Notes: generated by a model not told the origin, from the letters alone. DNA of 64,000 bases from Chryseobacterium panacisoli (GCF_008274625.1 NZ_VTRU01000006.1:62001-126000); one strand, 5' to 3'. Positions 1-9,660 are shown, counted from the stretch's first letter. Numbers and translations: made by a program.

Positions 1-52
1 AGAGTGGTTAAACGAAGATGTTTATTTCAGAAAAACAGAAGAGAGAAAATAA
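1..52 (+). CDS. rpoZ: RNA polymerase omega subunit, C-terminal end (partial)
   Basis: Only the last 16 codons and the TAA stop at 50-52 are in the window. The peptide ends in WLNEDVYFRKTEERK, which I recognise as the tail of the flavobacterial omega-like RNA polymerase subunit. Its position immediately upstream of coaBC is the usual order in this group. The call rests on a short tail plus synteny. Confidence 0.6.
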   Translation, partial: EWLNEDVYFRKTEERK

Positions 53-74
53 ATCTTCTGTATTTTTATAAATG

Positions 75-112
75 AAGGTCATAAAGGAAATCTGTTCTTT
101 TATGACCTTTAT
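75..112 (+). terminator. hairpin downstream of rpoZ
   Basis: Perfect 11-bp stem, AAGGTCATAAA at 75-85 with TTTATGACCTT at 99-109, loop of 13 nt, followed by a short T-rich stretch. It probably ends or attenuates the rpoZ transcript before coaBC. Confidence 0.5.
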
Positions 113-176
113 CGTTTTAAAGCCAGATTGTGTGGTAAAAAATAAGTATTTTAGTATTTCAAAAAATTAGAACTTA

Positions 177-1382
177 ATGAGTGTTTCCGGTAAAAAGATT
201 CTTATCGCCGTCTCTGGTGGAATTGCGGCCTACAAAATTCATTTTTTGATAAGGGATTTTGTGAAAAAAGGAGCTGAAGTACAGGTTATTATGACTCCTG
301 ATGCAGAACATTTTGTGACAAAACTAAGCCTGTCTACACTATCCAGAAAACCAGTGTATTCAGAGTTTTACAGCGATAACGGAACATGGAACAGTCATGT
401 GGAAATGGCATTGTGGGCAGATATTATGATTGTAGCTCCCTGTACGGCCAATACACTGTCTAAAATGATTCACGGGATGTGTGATAATCTGGTTATTGCC
501 ACTTACATGTCTGCAAAATGCCCGGTTTTCATAGCACCTGCAATGGATCTTGATATGTATATACATCCTTCCACAAAGAAGAATCTGGAGCTTGCAGAAA
601 GTTTTGGACACATTATCATTCCAGCAGAAAGTGGTGAACTGGCAAGCGGACTGGTTGGGCAGGGAAGAATGGCAGAACCGTCAACGATTTTTAATACTGT
701 TGAAAATTATTTTACTGCGAACAGCCATTCCAATAGCCTTGAAGGAAAAACAGTTTTAATTACAGCCGGTCCTACTTATGAAGCGATAGATCCTGTAAGA
801 TTCATCGGAAATCATTCATCCGGAAAAATGGGATTTTCTCTTGCAGAAGAAGCCTCAAAAAGAGGAGCAAAAGTGATTCTTATTTCAGGACCGAGTTTCC
901 AGACTATTCATGATCCCAATGTGGAGCTTCATAAAGTAACTTCAGCAAAAGAAATGCTGGCAAAAGTATTTGAGTTTTATGAAAGCGTAGACATCGGTAT
1001 TGCAAGTGCAGCAGTGGCAGATTACGCCCCAAAAGAAGTGGCTAAAGAAAAGATCAAGAAAAACGATGATAACCTGACCATTGAGCTGGTGAAGAATCCG
1101 GATATCCTTAAAACGATGGGTGAAAAGAAAACTCACCAGTTTTTGGTAGGATTTGCCCTGGAAACTCAAAATGAAGAAGAAAATGCAAAAGGAAAACTGG
1201 AAAAGAAAAACCTTGATATGATTGTATTAAATTCTCTGCGTGACGAAGGTGCCGGATTTAAGAATGATACCAATAAAATAAGGATATTTACCAAAACAGA
1301 GAAAAAAGAATTCGATCTGAAATCTAAAGATGATGTAGCGAAAGATATTCTCAATTTTGTTGAGTCTCAACTTTTAAAATAA
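177..1382 (+). CDS. coaBC: Bifunctional phosphopantothenoylcysteine decarboxylase / phosphopantothenate-cysteine ligase
   Basis: Two steps of coenzyme A synthesis in one cytosolic flavoprotein: CoaB joins 4'-phosphopantothenate to cysteine, CoaC decarboxylates the product. The CoaC half (about residues 1-185) begins with the FMN-binding ILIAVSGGIAAYK motif and contains the APAMD substrate segment. The CoaB half starts near residue 190 with VLITAGPTYEAIDPVR and the NHSSGKMG nucleotide-binding loop, and has the AVADY motif. Length (401 aa) is normal for the fusion. The ATG at 177 fits the family N-terminus. It lies between rpoZ and the DUF4835 gene, 36 nt before the latter, so the two are probably cotranscribed. 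Confidence 0.95.
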   Translation: MSVSGKKILIAVSGGIAAYKIHFLIRDFVKKGAEVQVIMTPDAEHFVTKLSLSTLSRKPVYSEFYSDNGTWNSHVEMALWADIMIVAPCTANTLSKMIHGMCDNLVIATYMSAKCPVFIAPAMDLDMYIHPSTKKNLELAESFGHIIIPAESGELASGLVGQGRMAEPSTIFNTVENYFTANSHSNSLEGKTVLITAGPTYEAIDPVRFIGNHSSGKMGFSLAEEASKRGAKVILISGPSFQTIHDPNVELHKVTSAKEMLAKVFEFYESVDIGIASAAVADYAPKEVAKEKIKKNDDNLTIELVKNPDILKTMGEKKTHQFLVGFALETQNEEENAKGKLEKKNLDMIVLNSLRDEGAGFKNDTNKIRIFTKTEKKEFDLKSKDDVAKDILNFVESQLLK

Positions 1383-1418
1383 TTTTAATAAATTTCCGTT
1401 CTCAATTTTTAATAGACA

Positions 1419-2324
1419 ATGAAAAAAATTATAAGTTTATTTTTTCTGTTTTTTATCTATACCCAAAGTTTTTCTCAGGAACTGTTGGCAACCGTTCAGG
1501 TAAATTCTCAACAGGTAGGAGGAAGTAATCAGCAGGCATATAAAGCATTGGAAAAAAGTCTCAGGGATTTTATCAATAATACCAGCTGGACAGGGAAAAA
1601 GCTTCAGAATTTTGAAAAAATAAAATGTGGTTTTTCTGTTGTTATCGGAGAAAGAGATGGAAACAGATTCAAAGGATCCATTGTTGTTCAGGCTATGCGC
1701 CCTGTTTACAATACAACTTACGAATCCCCTTTAATCAATCTTCAGGATCAGAGGTTCGGCTTTGAATATATTGAAAATGAAAGTCTTATTTTTAATGAAA
1801 GACAGTTTTCAGGAAAAAATCTTACGGATGTGGTCAGCTTCTATATTTACCTTATTTTGGGGATAGATGCAGATAGCTTCCAGTCTATGGGAGGATCTCA
1901 ATGGTACTCAAAAGCACAGCAGATTGCACAGAATTCCCAGAACAGGAACTATGAAGGCTGGAATACCATCAATGAGCCACGAAGCCGCTCTATATTAATT
2001 AATGAAATTATGAATCCTAACTGGAACCAGTTGCGTTCTACTATTTATACTTACCACAGAGCCGGAATGGATAACCTTTTCAACCAGGATCAGACTGCCG
2101 GAAAAAAAGTAATCTTTGATGCCCTGATGCAATTGAAAATGTACGAGAACACATTTCAGCAGGCATTTTTCTTCAACCTGTTCATGGATACAAAAAGTGA
2201 TGAGATCTTCAATATATTCAATTCCGGAAATAATGGAGGTTTGATTCTGAATGATCTTAAACAGACAATGATTATTCTTTCACCAAAAAATATTGATAAT
2301 AAGTGGAATAAGTGGAAAGTGTAA
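1419..2324 (+). CDS. DUF4835 family exported protein
   Basis: A 301-aa protein with a signal peptide (MKKIISLFFLFFIYTQSFSQ) and no membrane segment in the mature part, so probably periplasmic or outer-membrane associated. It matches the DUF4835 family by its position between coaBC and recN and by the early VQVNSQQVGGSNQQAYKALE segment with conserved aromatic-rich blocks (NTSWTG; TTYESPLINLQD). Function unknown. The conserved neighbourhood suggests a housekeeping role, but nothing in the sequence shows a catalytic site. Confidence 0.8.
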   Translation: MKKIISLFFLFFIYTQSFSQELLATVQVNSQQVGGSNQQAYKALEKSLRDFINNTSWTGKKLQNFEKIKCGFSVVIGERDGNRFKGSIVVQAMRPVYNTTYESPLINLQDQRFGFEYIENESLIFNERQFSGKNLTDVVSFYIYLILGIDADSFQSMGGSQWYSKAQQIAQNSQNRNYEGWNTINEPRSRSILINEIMNPNWNQLRSTIYTYHRAGMDNLFNQDQTAGKKVIFDALMQLKMYENTFQQAFFFNLFMDTKSDEIFNIFNSGNNGGLILNDLKQTMIILSPKNIDNKWNKWKV

Positions 2325-2417
2325 TGAACAGAAAGCACCTAAACATTTTCTCAATTCATTAAAAAAAAACTTTATTTTTACAGTTCAAACTCAAATTGGA
2401 TCATAACCGGATTATCA

Positions 2418-4067
2418 ATGCTTTCGAGAATTTACATTAAAAACTTTGCCCTGATTGATACTCTTGAAGTATCTCTGAATAATGGTTTACAGGTTATTAC
2501 CGGTGAAACGGGTGCGGGTAAATCTATTATTTTAGGAGCGCTCCGGCTTATTTTAGGTGAAAGAGCAGATGTAAAATCCATTGCCAAAGCCGAAGAGAAA
2601 AGCGTTGTGGAAACCGAATTTTCCCTGAACAACCAGTTTAAGAAATTTTTTATCGAAAATGATCTGGACTATGAACTTCAGACGATTATAAGAAGAGAGA
2701 TTCTGCCATCAGGGAAATCCCGTGCCTTTATCAATGATGTACCGGTAACGCTGGATATTCTCAAAGAACTTTCCTCACAGCTGATTGATATTCATTCCCA
2801 GTTTGAAACATCCAATCTTTTTACTTCAGAATATCAGTTTAAAATTATTGACGGACTTTCTGAGAATAAAAAAATTATTGACGAGTATCAGAAGGAATTT
2901 TCTGACTTTCAAAGCCTGAAAATGCTGTTGAAAAAACTGAAAACTCAATTGTCAGAAGCCAATAAAGAAAGTGATTATAAAGAATTTTTGCTCAATGAGC
3001 TGGAAGAACTGAAACTTGATGATGTAGACTATGAAGAGGTTCAGAACCAGCTTTCTATTCAGGAAAATGCAGGGATGATTTCCGAAAACGTAGGTCAGAT
3101 CCTGTCCAGATTCCATCAGGAAGAAATAGGGATTCTGTCTTTCTTTCATGAAGCTACCCATAAGCTTTCAAAAATTTCGGAAGTTTCTACCAGTTTTGCA
3201 GAACTTGATGAAAGACTGGAAACTTCTTTCGTAGAGCTGAAAGATATTATTTCCGAACTGGAACATGCAGCCGAAAGAGTTGAAACCAATCCTGAAAACC
3301 TTGGATATCTTACTGATCTGAATAATAAAATAAACGCTCTGTTTCTTAAACATAGTGTTTCGGATATCAATGAATTAATTGGGATCAGAAACCAGCTGGC
3401 AGGTGATCAGAAAGGTGCTTCTGAACTGGAAACGCAGATTGAAGAAACTGAAGAAAATATTTCTCACAAAGAAAAAACACTACAAAGTCTCGCTGGAAAG
3501 CTTTCTAAGAACAGGCACAAAAATATTCCTGTCTTCATAAGGAAAGCGGAAGGCCTGCTGAAAAAATTAGGTCTAGAAAAAGCAAAAGTTGATATAGAAC
3601 TGCAGGATGCTGAAGAATTCAATCAGTTTGGAAAAGAAAATATTCAGCTGCTGTTCCAGGCCAATTCAGGTTTTCCTTTAAAACCAATTCAGACTGCAAT
3701 TTCCGGAGGAGAAAGATCAAGGGTAATGCTGGCCGTAAAAAAGATTATTGCGGAAAGTGATGAATTGCCAACTTTAATTCTGGACGAAATTGATACCGGA
3801 GTTTCAGGAAAAGTTGCCGAAGAGATCGGAAACCTTATGAGAGAAATGTCTGAAGACATGCAGCTGATCGTTATTTCACACCTGGCGCAGGTTGCTGCAA
3901 AAGGAAATGATAACTATAAAGTGGTAAAGCAGGATATTTCCGGCAGAACACAATCTACTATAATTCCTTTGAGCAACGAAGAAAAGCTGAACGAAATTGC
4001 TCAGTTACTTTCCGGAAGCAAAATTACGGAAGCTGCTCTGGCACAGGCAAAAGAGCTTATTGGATAA
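2418..4067 (+). CDS. recN: DNA repair protein RecN
   Basis: SMC-like ATPase acting in double-strand break repair. Walker A (GETGAGKS) lies at about residues 29-36 after the typical MLSRIYIKNFALID start. A central helical coiled-coil region of about residues 150-390 follows. The C-terminal ABC half has the SGGERSR signature and a Walker B LILDEIDTGVSG near residue 453, then the ISHLAQVAA H-loop. At 549 aa it has the usual family length. The start ATG at 2418 gives the standard N-terminus. It is followed by a 74-nt gap before the exporter pair. Confidence 0.96.
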   Translation: MLSRIYIKNFALIDTLEVSLNNGLQVITGETGAGKSIILGALRLILGERADVKSIAKAEEKSVVETEFSLNNQFKKFFIENDLDYELQTIIRREILPSGKSRAFINDVPVTLDILKELSSQLIDIHSQFETSNLFTSEYQFKIIDGLSENKKIIDEYQKEFSDFQSLKMLLKKLKTQLSEANKESDYKEFLLNELEELKLDDVDYEEVQNQLSIQENAGMISENVGQILSRFHQEEIGILSFFHEATHKLSKISEVSTSFAELDERLETSFVELKDIISELEHAAERVETNPENLGYLTDLNNKINALFLKHSVSDINELIGIRNQLAGDQKGASELETQIEETEENISHKEKTLQSLAGKLSKNRHKNIPVFIRKAEGLLKKLGLEKAKVDIELQDAEEFNQFGKENIQLLFQANSGFPLKPIQTAISGGERSRVMLAVKKIIAESDELPTLILDEIDTGVSGKVAEEIGNLMREMSEDMQLIVISHLAQVAAKGNDNYKVVKQDISGRTQSTIIPLSNEEKLNEIAQLLSGSKITEAALAQAKELIG

Positions 4068-4141
4068 CTATATAAATCTATTTTTCTTTAAAAACTTGTA
4101 ACATATTTTACATTATATTTACTAATGTAAAAAACTAACAT

Positions 4142-5608
4142 ATGTTTCTAAAGTTCCTTAAGCTTGAAATAAAAAGCTTCTTCCGTGGTACATCTTTAGG
4201 GATCAATCTGACCATGAAAATCCTCCGCTTTATTGGAATACTTTATTTCGTGGGTTGTCTTGTAGGTGGAGCTTTTATTGCTTTTTTCTATGTGCAGGAG
4301 GAGATACATCAGAATCCTGTAAAGGTGGTTTCAAAATTCATGATTGTTGCCTGGATTATTGATCTCGTTCTTAAGTATCTATGGCAGGAGATTCCTACAC
4401 AGAATATAAAGCCATTTCTCACCATGAATATCAGGAAGAATACATTGGTTAATTATATGCTGGCCAAAACTTTTCTTTCCGCATTCAGCTGGCTGAGTTC
4501 TCTATTCTTTATCACATTTTCATTGATTGCTCTATTCAACGGATATAATATCTTGGGAATATTGGTATGGCTTATAGGTGTAATTTCATTACTCTATCTG
4601 AATAACTTTATCAATATTTTCTTCAACGGTAAAGAAACACTGGCGGTGATCATAGGAGTATGCTTTTTGGGTATAGGAATGTTGGGATATTATAAAATAA
4701 TTCCGGTTCTGTCTTACTCTGAGTCTGTTTTCTTCAGTTTCTATGAGAAACCTTACTTTGCATTGGTACCTGTTGCGTTGTTCATAATACTGTGGTGGAT
4801 TTGTTTCCGGTACCTGCGCAATGAATTTTATCTTGATCAAGGACTTGAAGCAAAGAAAACAGTCGGAAAAACAGAAAATATAGCTTTCCTGAATAAATAC
4901 GGAGTTATCGGAACATTTATTAATAATGATATTAAAATGCTGAGACGTAATAAAGTCACCAAAGGGGTTCTGTTTGGAAGCTTTATGTTTCTGTTCTATG
5001 GATTGCTGATGTTTAGCTCTTCACTCTACAAAACTCCGGCGATGATGATGGTGATGGGCCTTTTTGTGACAGGAGGTTTTCAGTTTCTGTTTGGCCAGAG
5101 AGTACCTGCTTTTGACAGCTCATATTATCCATTGATGATGACCCTGAATGTTCCCTATAAAGAATATTTAAAAGCGAAATGGTGGCTGATGAATATCGTA
5201 ACGGGAATTTCTATCATTATTGCTCTTTGCTATGCATACTTCGGCTGGGAAGTCTACGTGACCTTTTTTGCAGCAGGATTATATAATATTGGTGTGAATT
5301 CTCAGTTTACCTTGTGGTCCGGAGCTTTCAATAAAACTCAGATTGACCTTAATACAAAAGAAAAAAGATTGGGACAGAAAGGCAGCTTCAATATGATCGC
5401 TATGCTTCTGCTGATTCCTAAAATGCTTCTTCCAATGGGGGTATTTGCTTTAACAAAATATTTATGGGGAATTACTGGAGGCGTAATAAGCATTGCCATT
5501 ATCGGGGTTATAGGATTTTTCCTGAGAGAGAAAATCTTCAATATTATCGTAAAACTTTACAAGAAAGAAAAATACAGCACGCTGGATGCATTTAAAAATA
5601 TAAGTTAA
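4142..5608 (+). CDS. DUF5687 family ABC exporter permease
   Basis: A 488-aa polytopic inner-membrane protein with roughly 10-12 hydrophobic segments and no soluble domain. The N-terminal FLKLEIKSFFRG motif and overall layout match DUF5687 proteins, the membrane half of a Bacteroidota ABC exporter. Its stop is 3 nt before the ATP-binding subunit, so the two form one operon and very likely one transporter. Substrate unknown. No recognisable regulatory site precedes it. Confidence 0.85.
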   Translation: MFLKFLKLEIKSFFRGTSLGINLTMKILRFIGILYFVGCLVGGAFIAFFYVQEEIHQNPVKVVSKFMIVAWIIDLVLKYLWQEIPTQNIKPFLTMNIRKNTLVNYMLAKTFLSAFSWLSSLFFITFSLIALFNGYNILGILVWLIGVISLLYLNNFINIFFNGKETLAVIIGVCFLGIGMLGYYKIIPVLSYSESVFFSFYEKPYFALVPVALFIILWWICFRYLRNEFYLDQGLEAKKTVGKTENIAFLNKYGVIGTFINNDIKMLRRNKVTKGVLFGSFMFLFYGLLMFSSSLYKTPAMMMVMGLFVTGGFQFLFGQRVPAFDSSYYPLMMTLNVPYKEYLKAKWWLMNIVTGISIIIALCYAYFGWEVYVTFFAAGLYNIGVNSQFTLWSGAFNKTQIDLNTKEKRLGQKGSFNMIAMLLLIPKMLLPMGVFALTKYLWGITGGVISIAIIGVIGFFLREKIFNIIVKLYKKEKYSTLDAFKNIS

Positions 5609-5611
5609 ACC

Positions 5612-6328
5612 ATGATCAACATACAAAATTTATCCAAAACATACGGAACAGCAACGGTTCTTAATATCGAACATCTTGAAATTCCAAACGGGGAAACATT
5701 TGGCCTCGTAGGAAATAACGGTGCAGGAAAAACAACCCTTTTCAGCCTGATGCTGGATTTGATTCAGGCTACAACAGGTTCTGTAAGTATTGACGGAATT
5801 AAAGTGAACGAATCTGAAGCATGGAAAAATAAAGTTTCAGCCTTTGTAGACGATACTTTTCTTATCGGATATCTTACCCCTGAGGAATATTTTTACTTCA
5901 TTGGGGAATTGAGAGGGCAGAACAAAGCATCAGTAGATGAATTTCTGAAACCTTTTCATGATTTTTTCAATGGAGAAATCCTTAAATCCGGGAAATATGT
6001 CCGCGACCTTTCAAAAGGGAATCAGAAAAAAGTAGGAATTGTAGGGGCAATTATCGGGAATCCCGAAATTATTATTCTTGATGAGCCTTTTGCCAACCTG
6101 GATCCGTCTACACAAATTAAGCTGAAAAATCTGATCAAGGAATTATCAAAACAGGATGGTGTTACTTTTCTGATATCCAGCCATGATCTTTCCCACACAA
6201 CGGAAGTCTGCAACAGAATTGTGGTAGTGAACAAAGGCCTTTTGGTAAAAGATATTCAGACCAATCCGGAAACTTTGAAAGATCTGGAACAATATTTTGC
6301 AGATCAGGTTTCTGTTTCGGATATTTAA
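5612..6328 (+). CDS. ABC transporter ATP-binding protein (partner of the DUF5687 permease)
   Basis: A single 238-aa nucleotide-binding domain. Walker A GNNGAGKTT is near residues 34-42, the signature motif is the slightly degenerate LSKGNQKK near residue 133, Walker B is IIILDEPFANLDP near 153, and the SSHDLSHT switch histidine follows. It probably powers the adjacent DUF5687 permease from the cytosolic side. The gene ends 16 nt before the DyP peroxidase start, so the three genes may share a transcript. Confidence 0.92.
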   Translation: MINIQNLSKTYGTATVLNIEHLEIPNGETFGLVGNNGAGKTTLFSLMLDLIQATTGSVSIDGIKVNESEAWKNKVSAFVDDTFLIGYLTPEEYFYFIGELRGQNKASVDEFLKPFHDFFNGEILKSGKYVRDLSKGNQKKVGIVGAIIGNPEIIILDEPFANLDPSTQIKLKNLIKELSKQDGVTFLISSHDLSHTTEVCNRIVVVNKGLLVKDIQTNPETLKDLEQYFADQVSVSDI

Positions 6329-6344
6329 TACCACAAAAAGAGGT

Positions 6345-7283
6345 ATGAATACGATAGAATCACAGAGTGTAACGGATTATCCGAACAGCAACACTATTTT
6401 CATGGTCTGGAAACTTAATGACAGCCCACAGCTGAAAGACGTTTTTCAGGAACTATGCGCTTTGGTGTTAAATCTTAATAATTCAGTGTTTAACCGTTTT
6501 CCGGACAGCAGAGCAAGCTGTGTAATGGGAATTGGTGCTGACGCATGGAGAAAACTTGAACTTCCGACACCTCTGCCAAAAGAATTGATCAATTTTGAAG
6601 AAATAAAAGGAATAAAGCATACCGCAGTCTCCACGCCCGGGGACCTTCATTTTCACCTGAGAGCAGACAACAAAAGCCTTATTTTCGATATGGCTGTTGA
6701 AATATCCAAGCTATTAAGTTCAGTAGCTGAAAGTATTCTGGAAATTCATGGATTTAAATATTGGGATGCACGCTCTATTTTGGGTTTTGTAGATGGAACG
6801 GAGAATCCTCATGGTGATGACCGTGATTATTTTGCAAAGATCGGAGATGAAGACCTTCAGTACAAAGGCGGAAGCTACCTTTTCGTTCAGAAATACCTGC
6901 ACAATATGGACGCCTGGAAAAGTCTGTCAACAGAAGATCAGGAGAAAGTTATCGGGAGATCAAAAGAAAACGATATTGAAATGTCTGATCATGTAAAGCC
7001 TTCCAATTCACACATTGCTTTAGCCAATATCGAAGGAGAAAATGAGGAAGAGTTGAAAATTGTCAGAGATAATATGCCTTTTGGGAATCCTTCCACAAAT
7101 GAGTTCGGAACCTATTTTATTGCCTATTCAAGCACATTCACAACAACCAGAAAAATGTTGACCAATATGTTCATAGGTGATCCTCCGGGAAATTATGACA
7201 GAATTTTAGATTTCAGCACAGCAGTTACAGGAGCGCTTTTCTTTGTTCCTACCAGAAATATGCTTGATGAATTCTCAGGATAA
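6345..7283 (+). CDS. DyP-type peroxidase
   Basis: Haem peroxidase of the dye-decolourising family, 312 aa with this start. The diagnostic GFVDGTENP motif carries the distal Asp (D150), and SHIALANI supplies the expected proximal His. There is no Tat or Sec signal, so it is probably cytosolic and not encapsulin cargo. An in-frame ATG at 6297 would overlap the ABC gene. I prefer 6345, preceded by an AAAAAGAGGT purine stretch, because it gives the normal length and removes a tail unlike the family. The physiological substrate is unknown. Confidence 0.9.
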   Translation: MNTIESQSVTDYPNSNTIFMVWKLNDSPQLKDVFQELCALVLNLNNSVFNRFPDSRASCVMGIGADAWRKLELPTPLPKELINFEEIKGIKHTAVSTPGDLHFHLRADNKSLIFDMAVEISKLLSSVAESILEIHGFKYWDARSILGFVDGTENPHGDDRDYFAKIGDEDLQYKGGSYLFVQKYLHNMDAWKSLSTEDQEKVIGRSKENDIEMSDHVKPSNSHIALANIEGENEEELKIVRDNMPFGNPSTNEFGTYFIAYSSTFTTTRKMLTNMFIGDPPGNYDRILDFSTAVTGALFFVPTRNMLDEFSG

Positions 7284-7288
7284 AATAA

Positions 7289-7325
7289 AAGGCTGTCTCA
7301 TTCTAAGGCAGCCTTCTTTCTTTAC
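7289..7325 (+). terminator. Intrinsic terminator after DyP peroxidase
   Basis: Stem AAGGCTGTC (7289-7297) with GGCAGCCTT (7307-7315), one G-U pair, followed by a T-rich CTTTCTTT tail. Confidence 0.8.
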
Positions 7326-7411
7326 TAAATTAAGCATATCAAAAAAAATATTTAAAAAAAGTTGTAACCTTTTTTCGTTTTCATTGTCTTTAATATAGAA
7401 ACAGCATAAGC

Positions 7412-7972
7412 ATGAAACTTTTGTTCGGAAATAAAAAGAATGATTTGTTGAGCCTCCTGAAAAAACAGGATCCGGCTGCACAGAAGATTTTCTATGAACA
7501 GAATGTAAAGAGATTTCTGAGTGTAAGCAAAAGCTATGTGAGCGATTTGTATCAGGCTGAAGATTGTCTCATTAAAGCGTTCTGTAAAATTTTTAAGCAC
7601 ATAGAAAGCTTCAGAGGAGAGTCGAACCTGGATAGCTGGGCAAGAAAAATAGTTGTGAATGAATGTCTGAATTTTATCAAAAGTCATAAAACAGTATTCT
7701 ATCTTGATGAGATCAACCAATCTTTCCATGAAGACATCCACGAACCGGAGATTGATTGTGATTTTAATGCACAGGAGCTTTTGGATCAGCTTCCCGACGC
7801 CTATAGGATGGTTTTTAACCTGTATGTGCTGGAAGGATATTCTCATCAGGAAATTGCTGATACTTTGCAGATTTCAATGGCTGTCAGCAAAACACAGCTG
7901 TTCAGAGCAAAAGAAAAATTAAGAAAGATCTACTTTCAACAACAAAAAAAAGTGAAAAATGAAAACGTCTAA
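7412..7972 (+). CDS. ECF-type RNA polymerase sigma factor
   Basis: A 186-aa sigma-70 family protein. Region 2 is visible as YQAEDCLIKAFCKIFKHIESFRGESNLDSWARKIVVNECLN. Region 4 is the C-terminal DAYRMVFNLYVLEGYSHQEIA block plus helix-turn-helix. Region 3 and region 1 are absent, as is typical for ECF factors. Its last 14 nt overlap the next gene, which looks like its membrane anti-sigma partner, so sigma and antagonist are translationally coupled. The controlled regulon is not evident. Confidence 0.92.
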   Translation: MKLLFGNKKNDLLSLLKKQDPAAQKIFYEQNVKRFLSVSKSYVSDLYQAEDCLIKAFCKIFKHIESFRGESNLDSWARKIVVNECLNFIKSHKTVFYLDEINQSFHEDIHEPEIDCDFNAQELLDQLPDAYRMVFNLYVLEGYSHQEIADTLQISMAVSKTQLFRAKEKLRKIYFQQQKKVKNENV

Positions 7973-8567
7973 AGATACTATTGAATGCCAGATCAAAAAA
8001 CAGATCGAAGAAAGAGAGATTGCTCCGTCCCGGGATCTGTGGTCTGAAATTGAGTTTCAAAACAGCAGCAATAGCCGTCCCAAATCACAAATGAACTGGG
8101 CTGTAGTGGCTGCCTGTTTGATCTTGACACTGAGTTTAGGAGCTGTTCTGTTTTTTCTCAATCAGCCTTCAGAAATTCAACCTGAAATAGTGAAGAAAGC
8201 AGAAGAAAATAAAACAGATGAAATCATAAAAAGCCCGTCTCAATATAATGCACCTCTGGCCGCTCAGAAGAATGATAAAAAGGAAGTAAAGAAAACGCTT
8301 GCCCCAGATAAAGAAGAAGTGATTTCTGCAGTAGCAATAGGCCAAAATAAACTTATTCCCAAAGAAACCGTAGTGAAAAAACTGGAGATTCCCCAGATTT
8401 CTAATCCTAAACTCATAGCAAAAGCCGATTCTTTAAAAACTCCGGTTAAAAAGAAAAAATATGTAGACCCTTCTACCCTCCTTTTTTCGGTAGAACATAA
8501 AGATGTTATCGAAAAAACAAAGGATGGAAGTAATGTGGCTACCACTATTGATCTGAATGCCAGATAG
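7959..8567 (+). CDS. Putative membrane anti-sigma factor
   Basis: A 202-aa protein with an N-terminal cytosolic stretch (about 45 residues, with a RDLWSEIE segment like that seen in flavobacterial sigma-associated proteins), one transmembrane helix (about residues 48-67, AVVAACLILTLSLGAVLFFL) and a Lys/Pro-rich low-complexity periplasmic tail. It has no zinc-finger anti-sigma motif. Overlap with the ECF sigma gene and the single-pass topology are the grounds for the anti-sigma call. It could also be a membrane protein merely cotranscribed with the sigma factor. Confidence 0.6.
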   Translation: MKTSKDTIECQIKKQIEEREIAPSRDLWSEIEFQNSSNSRPKSQMNWAVVAACLILTLSLGAVLFFLNQPSEIQPEIVKKAEENKTDEIIKSPSQYNAPLAAQKNDKKEVKKTLAPDKEEVISAVAIGQNKLIPKETVVKKLEIPQISNPKLIAKADSLKTPVKKKKYVDPSTLLFSVEHKDVIEKTKDGSNVATTIDLNAR

Positions 8568-8597
8568 TTTGTTTGTAAAAAATTAAAAATTAATAAT

Positions 8598-9638
8598 ATG
8601 ATCAAGAAATTAATCGTAATGGGATTGTTATGCTCTATTTCAGCATCATTCCATGCACAAAAAGCTTTGAATATTAACCTGTCTTCTAAAAAAGATACTG
8701 AGGTAAGCCCTATTGTAAAAGAGAAAGTGGAAGAATATGCCACAAAGATCAATACCATTATTCAGGAAGAAAAGAAACTGATGGAAGAAGAATTGGTTGT
8801 TTTGCAGGCAAGAAATCTTGATAAAATAGAATTTGACAGAGAAAAAGCCCAAATTGCAGACCGCTATTCTGAGAAAATGGACAAAAGAATAGAGGAACTT
8901 GGATTTGATCTTGATGACGTTATTCAGAAGCAGGTAAGATATTCACTTTTGAACACAGATGTTACCTCCAAAGAAGAGCTTAAAGAAAAACTGTTGAAAA
9001 AATTTCGCCCCAGCAGAAGCTTTACAGGCTATTTCTCTTACGGAATTATGACCCTCACAAATAGCTCTCCTGATAATGAACTGGATAAAAACATAGGATA
9101 TGCCAATAATCTGGAATTTGGTCTGAAACTGAATTACCAGCTTAGCAGAACAAGTCCGTGGGCGGTTATTTCCGGATTAGGATTCTCATGGAGAACCCTT
9201 AGAGCTGATAATAATATGCTGTTTACAAGAAGTGCAGATCAGGGAGTGGCTTTGGCTCAGTACAACGGTAACCTTGATAAAAGTAAACTGAGAACAGGAT
9301 ATATTATGGTTCCTCTTGGGATGCAGTATAACTTTTCCAAACTTAAAAATGCAGGAATGGATATCCAGTACCGCAGTTATTACACAGGATTTAAAATAGG
9401 AGCCAATGTGTATGGCGGGGTGAAAATGTCTACCAACAATATTGTCAAAGGAAATGATGGAGAGACAAGAGACCGCGGAAACTACCAGGTGAATCCTTTT
9501 GTATACGGGGCACAGATCACATTCTCATACAACAGTTTCAGTCTGTTTGTTAAAAAAGATTTCAGCAATTTCTTTAAAGACAGTTATTTCAAAAATGATA
9601 AAGCACTCATATTCGGATTAGCCATTGGATTAGATTAA
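8598..9638 (+). CDS. Exported protein with probable outer-membrane beta-barrel
   Basis: A 346-aa protein with signal peptide MIKKLIVMGLLCSISASFHAQ. Residues about 35-125 are charged and helical (many E/K, coiled-coil-like). The C-terminal part from about residue 140 alternates aromatic and polar residues (FTGYFSYGIMTLTNSS; WAVISGLGFSWRTLRA) and ends in FGLAIGLD, as in small barrel proteins. It lies 30 nt after the anti-sigma candidate, so it is probably the third gene of the ECF operon and either a target or a signal input of that system. Function unknown. Confidence 0.6.
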   Translation: MIKKLIVMGLLCSISASFHAQKALNINLSSKKDTEVSPIVKEKVEEYATKINTIIQEEKKLMEEELVVLQARNLDKIEFDREKAQIADRYSEKMDKRIEELGFDLDDVIQKQVRYSLLNTDVTSKEELKEKLLKKFRPSRSFTGYFSYGIMTLTNSSPDNELDKNIGYANNLEFGLKLNYQLSRTSPWAVISGLGFSWRTLRADNNMLFTRSADQGVALAQYNGNLDKSKLRTGYIMVPLGMQYNFSKLKNAGMDIQYRSYYTGFKIGANVYGGVKMSTNNIVKGNDGETRDRGNYQVNPFVYGAQITFSYNSFSLFVKKDFSNFFKDSYFKNDKALIFGLAIGLD

Positions 9639-9660
9639 ATACATTTTGACAGCAAAACGA

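Noticed and set aside
7352..7846. 164-codon open frame on the - strand across the first ECF sigma gene
   Set aside because: It lies wholly opposite a gene with clear sigma-factor motifs, and its translation shows no family features.
8264..8758. 164-codon open frame on the - strand across the anti-sigma candidate and next gene
   Set aside because: It is antisense to Lys-rich coding sequence, which leaves few stops on the other strand; no signal of a real protein.
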